Of a stretch of 64,000 nt of DNA, positions 61,853 to 64,000 are shown piece after piece. This DNA is from a virus: positions 1 to 64,000 of IMG/VR virus record IMGVR_UViG_3300023174_000122; one strand, written 5' to 3'. Each line of letters opens with the position of its first letter. Position 1 is the stretch's first letter. Made by a program: the position numbers and the translations under genes. A model generated the notes under the pieces. The model was given only the letters and a program-made list of their open reading frames with translations, was not told the origin of the DNA and searched no databases.

Positions 61853-62739
61853 TGAAGTATTTCCTCTCTTGTCATCTCTCCAAAATCTTTTTTAACGGGT
61901 AGGGCGATTTTGAGTTGTCGTTGATCAAAGTATCTTTTAAGTCTAGAATAGATTTTATCTGCTCCAATATTTCCTGCCATATTTTTATTTGAATCATTAT
62001 TCAAACTAATATATATCTTTTTAATATCTAATTTGAGCATATGATTTAATATGGGCAAACTGAGACTAGTGCCGAAGGTAACTAAAACATTTTTAACGCC
62101 ACTTTGCCATAAATTTAACATATCTCCTACGCTCTCTACCAGTATTACTTCTCTTTGTTCTTGCAGTATAGAATCATTTAAAAATAATGGATATAAAAAG
62201 TCGCTTTTTTCTCCAAGATGTTTCCATTTTATCTTAGATATATTTGTAACATCTCTACCAGAGAATCCTATGATATTATTTTTTAAATTGAAAATAGGAA
62301 AAACATATCTATTCTTCATTTTACCAGCGTGGGCTACACCACCTTTAAATTGAGATATAGTTTCTTGGGTTATATTTCTATTGATCCAGTAATCGTGCCG
62401 ATTCTCTAGTCTATCTAAAATGTTTATATCAAAACTTTTTGCAGATTTAATTAAAGGCTTTTCTACATCTGAAGCAATTTGAGATATGAAATTTTTATTT
62501 TTAAGCCATTGTTTGGCTTCATCAACGTCATCTAATTTTAAAGTTAATTTGACTAATGAATTTAAATCGCCACTTATGTTTTGTTTAAAGTCAAACCAGT
62601 TGCCACTATTTTTTTCTATTTTTAATACTGTATCGTTATCACTATCTCTATATAGTGGTCTTGTTCGGTATTCCTTACCATGGTCTTTCAACTTGTATCC
62701 TAAATCCGTAAGGACTTGAAAGACGTTTAATTCTTCCAT
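61834..62739 (-). CDS. DnaG-type primase, zinc site degenerate
   Basis: 301 residues. The N-terminal 70 follow the layout of the DnaG zinc-binding domain (RDSDNDTVLKIEKNSGNWFD, then a SGDLNSLVKL helix), but the metal-binding Cys and His are absent. Residues 140-180 match the primase core (RYVFPIFNLKNNIIGFSGRD). The TOPRIM motifs are VILVESVGDMLNL (E202) and ISLNNDSNKNMAG (D249, with N251 in place of the second Asp). At 301 residues it is half the cellular DnaG length and lacks a clear helicase-binding domain. It makes RNA primers for the neighbouring helicase and polymerase. Overlaps both neighbours. Confidence 0.75.
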   Translation of the reverse strand: MEELNVFQVLTDLGYKLKDHGKEYRTRPLYRDSDNDTVLKIEKNSGNWFDFKQNISGDLNSLVKLTLKLDDVDEAKQWLKNKNFISQIASDVEKPLIKSAKSFDINILDRLENRHDYWINRNITQETISQFKGGVAHAGKMKNRYVFPIFNLKNNIIGFSGRDVTNISKIKWKHLGEKSDFLYPLFLNDSILQEQREVILVESVGDMLNLWQSGVKNVLVTFGTSLSLPILNHMLKLDIKKIYISLNNDSNKNMAGNIGADKIYSRLKRYFDQRQLKIALPVKKDFGEMTREEILQWKKAL

Positions 62740-63383
62740 TCTAATGCCTCTGCTATTACTGGAAAGTTATTTATGAATATTTTTTTACATTCATCAGCAA
62801 TCAATCTGTGTTCTTTTTGGGTGTTCTCTTGAGTTCTTAATTCAATATAGTGAATCCAACTTCTTAAAGACCCTTTCATATACATTGTAGTTTGCGTTGT
62901 TAATGGTAAAACCATTCTTGCAACTTCTTTAGCTATCCCATTATCAATCATTGTTTGATAACAATGCTCCGACAAAGAAAGAGATTCTGCTAAAAGTGCA
63001 TTTAAATTATTAAACTCTGGATGATTTTTAGGTAAAAGATCTTCTCCAACTTGCCTATTCTTACTTCCTTGAAGTCTTAACTCTACGTCTTCGTAATCGG
63101 TGGCTTCGCTATATCTTTGTGAAAATTCTTGGAAGCTAAATGATCTATGCCTTAAAATTTGAGCAGCAATTCCACGGCTAGTTTTAATTTCAACGCACAT
63201 ATCAACAAGCTCAAATGGACTCCAATGCTTATGTTTAATTAGAAATTTTAATAGTTTTGGAGCGCTTTCAAGATTCATTTGATTAGACGGATTGCTAACT
63301 CTAGCACAAAATGCAACTAAATCTTCTGCATTTTTAATTTCTTTAATCTCTGGTTTTGTTACTGATACTAAATTTACGTTCAT
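62727..63383 (-). CDS. thyX: Flavin-dependent thymidylate synthase
   Basis: 218 residues with the full ThyX signature RHRSFSFQEFSQRY (78-91), the RHRxxSxxxxSxRY motif where FAD, dUMP and folate bind. It makes dTMP from dUMP using methylene-tetrahydrofolate, FAD and NADPH. That supplies thymidine for the AT-rich phage genome. Length is normal for the family. It starts in an ATGA overlap with the helicase gene and overlaps the primase by 13 bases, so it is translated with the replication genes. ThyX rather than ThyA is common in phages. Confidence 0.95.
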   Translation of the reverse strand: MNVNLVSVTKPEIKEIKNAEDLVAFCARVSNPSNQMNLESAPKLLKFLIKHKHWSPFELVDMCVEIKTSRGIAAQILRHRSFSFQEFSQRYSEATDYEDVELRLQGSKNRQVGEDLLPKNHPEFNNLNALLAESLSLSEHCYQTMIDNGIAKEVARMVLPLTTQTTMYMKGSLRSWIHYIELRTQENTQKEHRLIADECKKIFINNFPVIAEALEWKN

Positions 63384-64000
63384 AGTATTTCTCCATCATT
63401 TTGATTAGAATCATTAAGTTCGTAACGCTCTCTTTGAGAAGCGGATACATCGTTCAAAGAACCGCGCTCTTCAATATTAAAATTTTCTACTTGATAATTC
63501 AAGTAATTCTGCGCCCATGTTTCTTTGCCAGTGCAATCTAATCTTCTAACTAGATCTTGGTGACCCGCAGCATCTTTACCTTGAAATCTAGTTTTTGTTG
63601 GTATCAATTTATGCGTACCAAATGCTTGACCATCTAAAGCAAGCTCATCTAAAGTTTTTCTTCTAAAGATTGCTACAAAAGAAGCAAACCATTGAAGTCT
63701 ATCTGATAAAGAGATTACTGAGCTATCGTCAACTACCTCTGCACCTTTTCTATTAAAGCTTTCTCCAGTTCTATTTAATTGCATCGCAGTAATAACTGGA
63801 CATTGAATCTCTTCTGATATCCTTTTAAGTTTATCAATTTTATCTCCAATAGCTTGGTGCTCTGCCCAATTTTGACCGACCTTTTCTCCAGTTAATTTTA
63901 TATAATCGTAAGCAATCATAGCTTGATTTCCTCTGCCAACTTTTGAAAGATACCATCTGCGGATAATAGAACAAATTTGATCTATGTTTTTGTTACCGAC
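63380..64000 (-). CDS. DnaB-like replicative helicase, C-terminal part (5' end outside window)
   Basis: The frame is open to the window edge, giving 206 visible residues. VGRGNQAMIAYDYIKLTG is the Walker B strand region. The helix KLKRISEEIQ and PVITAMQLNRTGE match DnaB motif H3/H4 (EISRxLKxLAKEL, then PVIALSQLNR). The C-terminal part (FVAIFRRK, then TKTRFQG) carries the later RecA-fold strands. The last 60 residues are a polar tail, longer than usual. It unwinds DNA at the fork, with the primase two genes downstream. Stop overlaps thyX start (ATGA). Confidence 0.8.
   Translation of the reverse strand, partial: VGNKNIDQICSIIRRWYLSKVGRGNQAMIAYDYIKLTGEKVGQNWAEHQAIGDKIDKLKRISEEIQCPVITAMQLNRTGESFNRKGAEVVDDSSVISLSDRLQWFASFVAIFRRKTLDELALDGQAFGTHKLIPTKTRFQGKDAAGHQDLVRRLDCTGKETWAQNYLNYQVENFNIEERGSLNDVSASQRERYELNDSNQNDGEIL

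Overview
This window is part of the genome of a large, AT-rich tailed bacteriophage (Caudoviricetes). The virion genes form one long block on the + strand (1-51533). A replication, nucleotide and glycosyltransferase block lies on the - strand (51530-64000). The two blocks meet tail to tail, with their last stop codons overlapping. No tRNA, CRISPR, integrase, terminase, portal or lysis gene was seen, so the genome continues on both sides. A long tape-measure gene and no recognisable sheath suggest a long non-contractile tail. The host cannot be named. A lipoprotein signal peptide and two near-consensus TTGACA/TATAAT-type promoters point to a bacterium with ordinary sigma-70 promoters.

Left part (1-6351): the end of a trypsin-like protein, a 49-residue lipoprotein, a leucine-rich-repeat protein apparently split by one base, a small unknown protein, then the head module. 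The head module is a prohead protease fused to a scaffold with a probable nested scaffold start, a decoration-protein candidate, the major capsid protein, and a strong terminator followed by a new promoter.

Middle (6392-24540): a baseplate/fibre anchor, a 1505-residue repeat fibre, a LamG-type adhesin, four neck/connector candidates, the tail-tube candidate, two small proteins, a tail-assembly-chaperone pair carrying a canonical -1 slippery heptamer, and a 1775-residue tape measure.

Right + strand part (24547-51533): about 27 kb of tail-tip and adhesin proteins. Recognisable parts include two distal-tail-like paralogues, a hub-like protein with an EF-hand loop, and two giant proteins with RCC1 and/or FG-GAP beta-propeller repeats. 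There is also a cysteine-rich protein with a Pro-Ser linker, and serine homopolymer tracts recur in five proteins. Many of these proteins are rich in Thr-Gly and Ser-Gly pairs.

Minus strand, in transcription order: DnaB-like helicase (partial), ThyX, DnaG-like primase without zinc cysteines, Fe-S-type PD-(D/E)XK nuclease, a stand-alone PHP domain of DNA polymerase III alpha, DnaQ-like exonuclease, a small protein, the polymerase III alpha catalytic core, an SSB-like protein, three glycosyltransferase genes (a GT9 enzyme appears to be split across two of them), and a possible annealing protein. This is a nearly complete replisome.

Two regulatory signals recur. Two replication-side genes have TTGACA-17-TATNAT promoters ending six bases before the ATG, which implies leaderless mRNA. 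Several virion operons are preceded by an AGTGTAAT-like element without a -35 box, a candidate late promoter.
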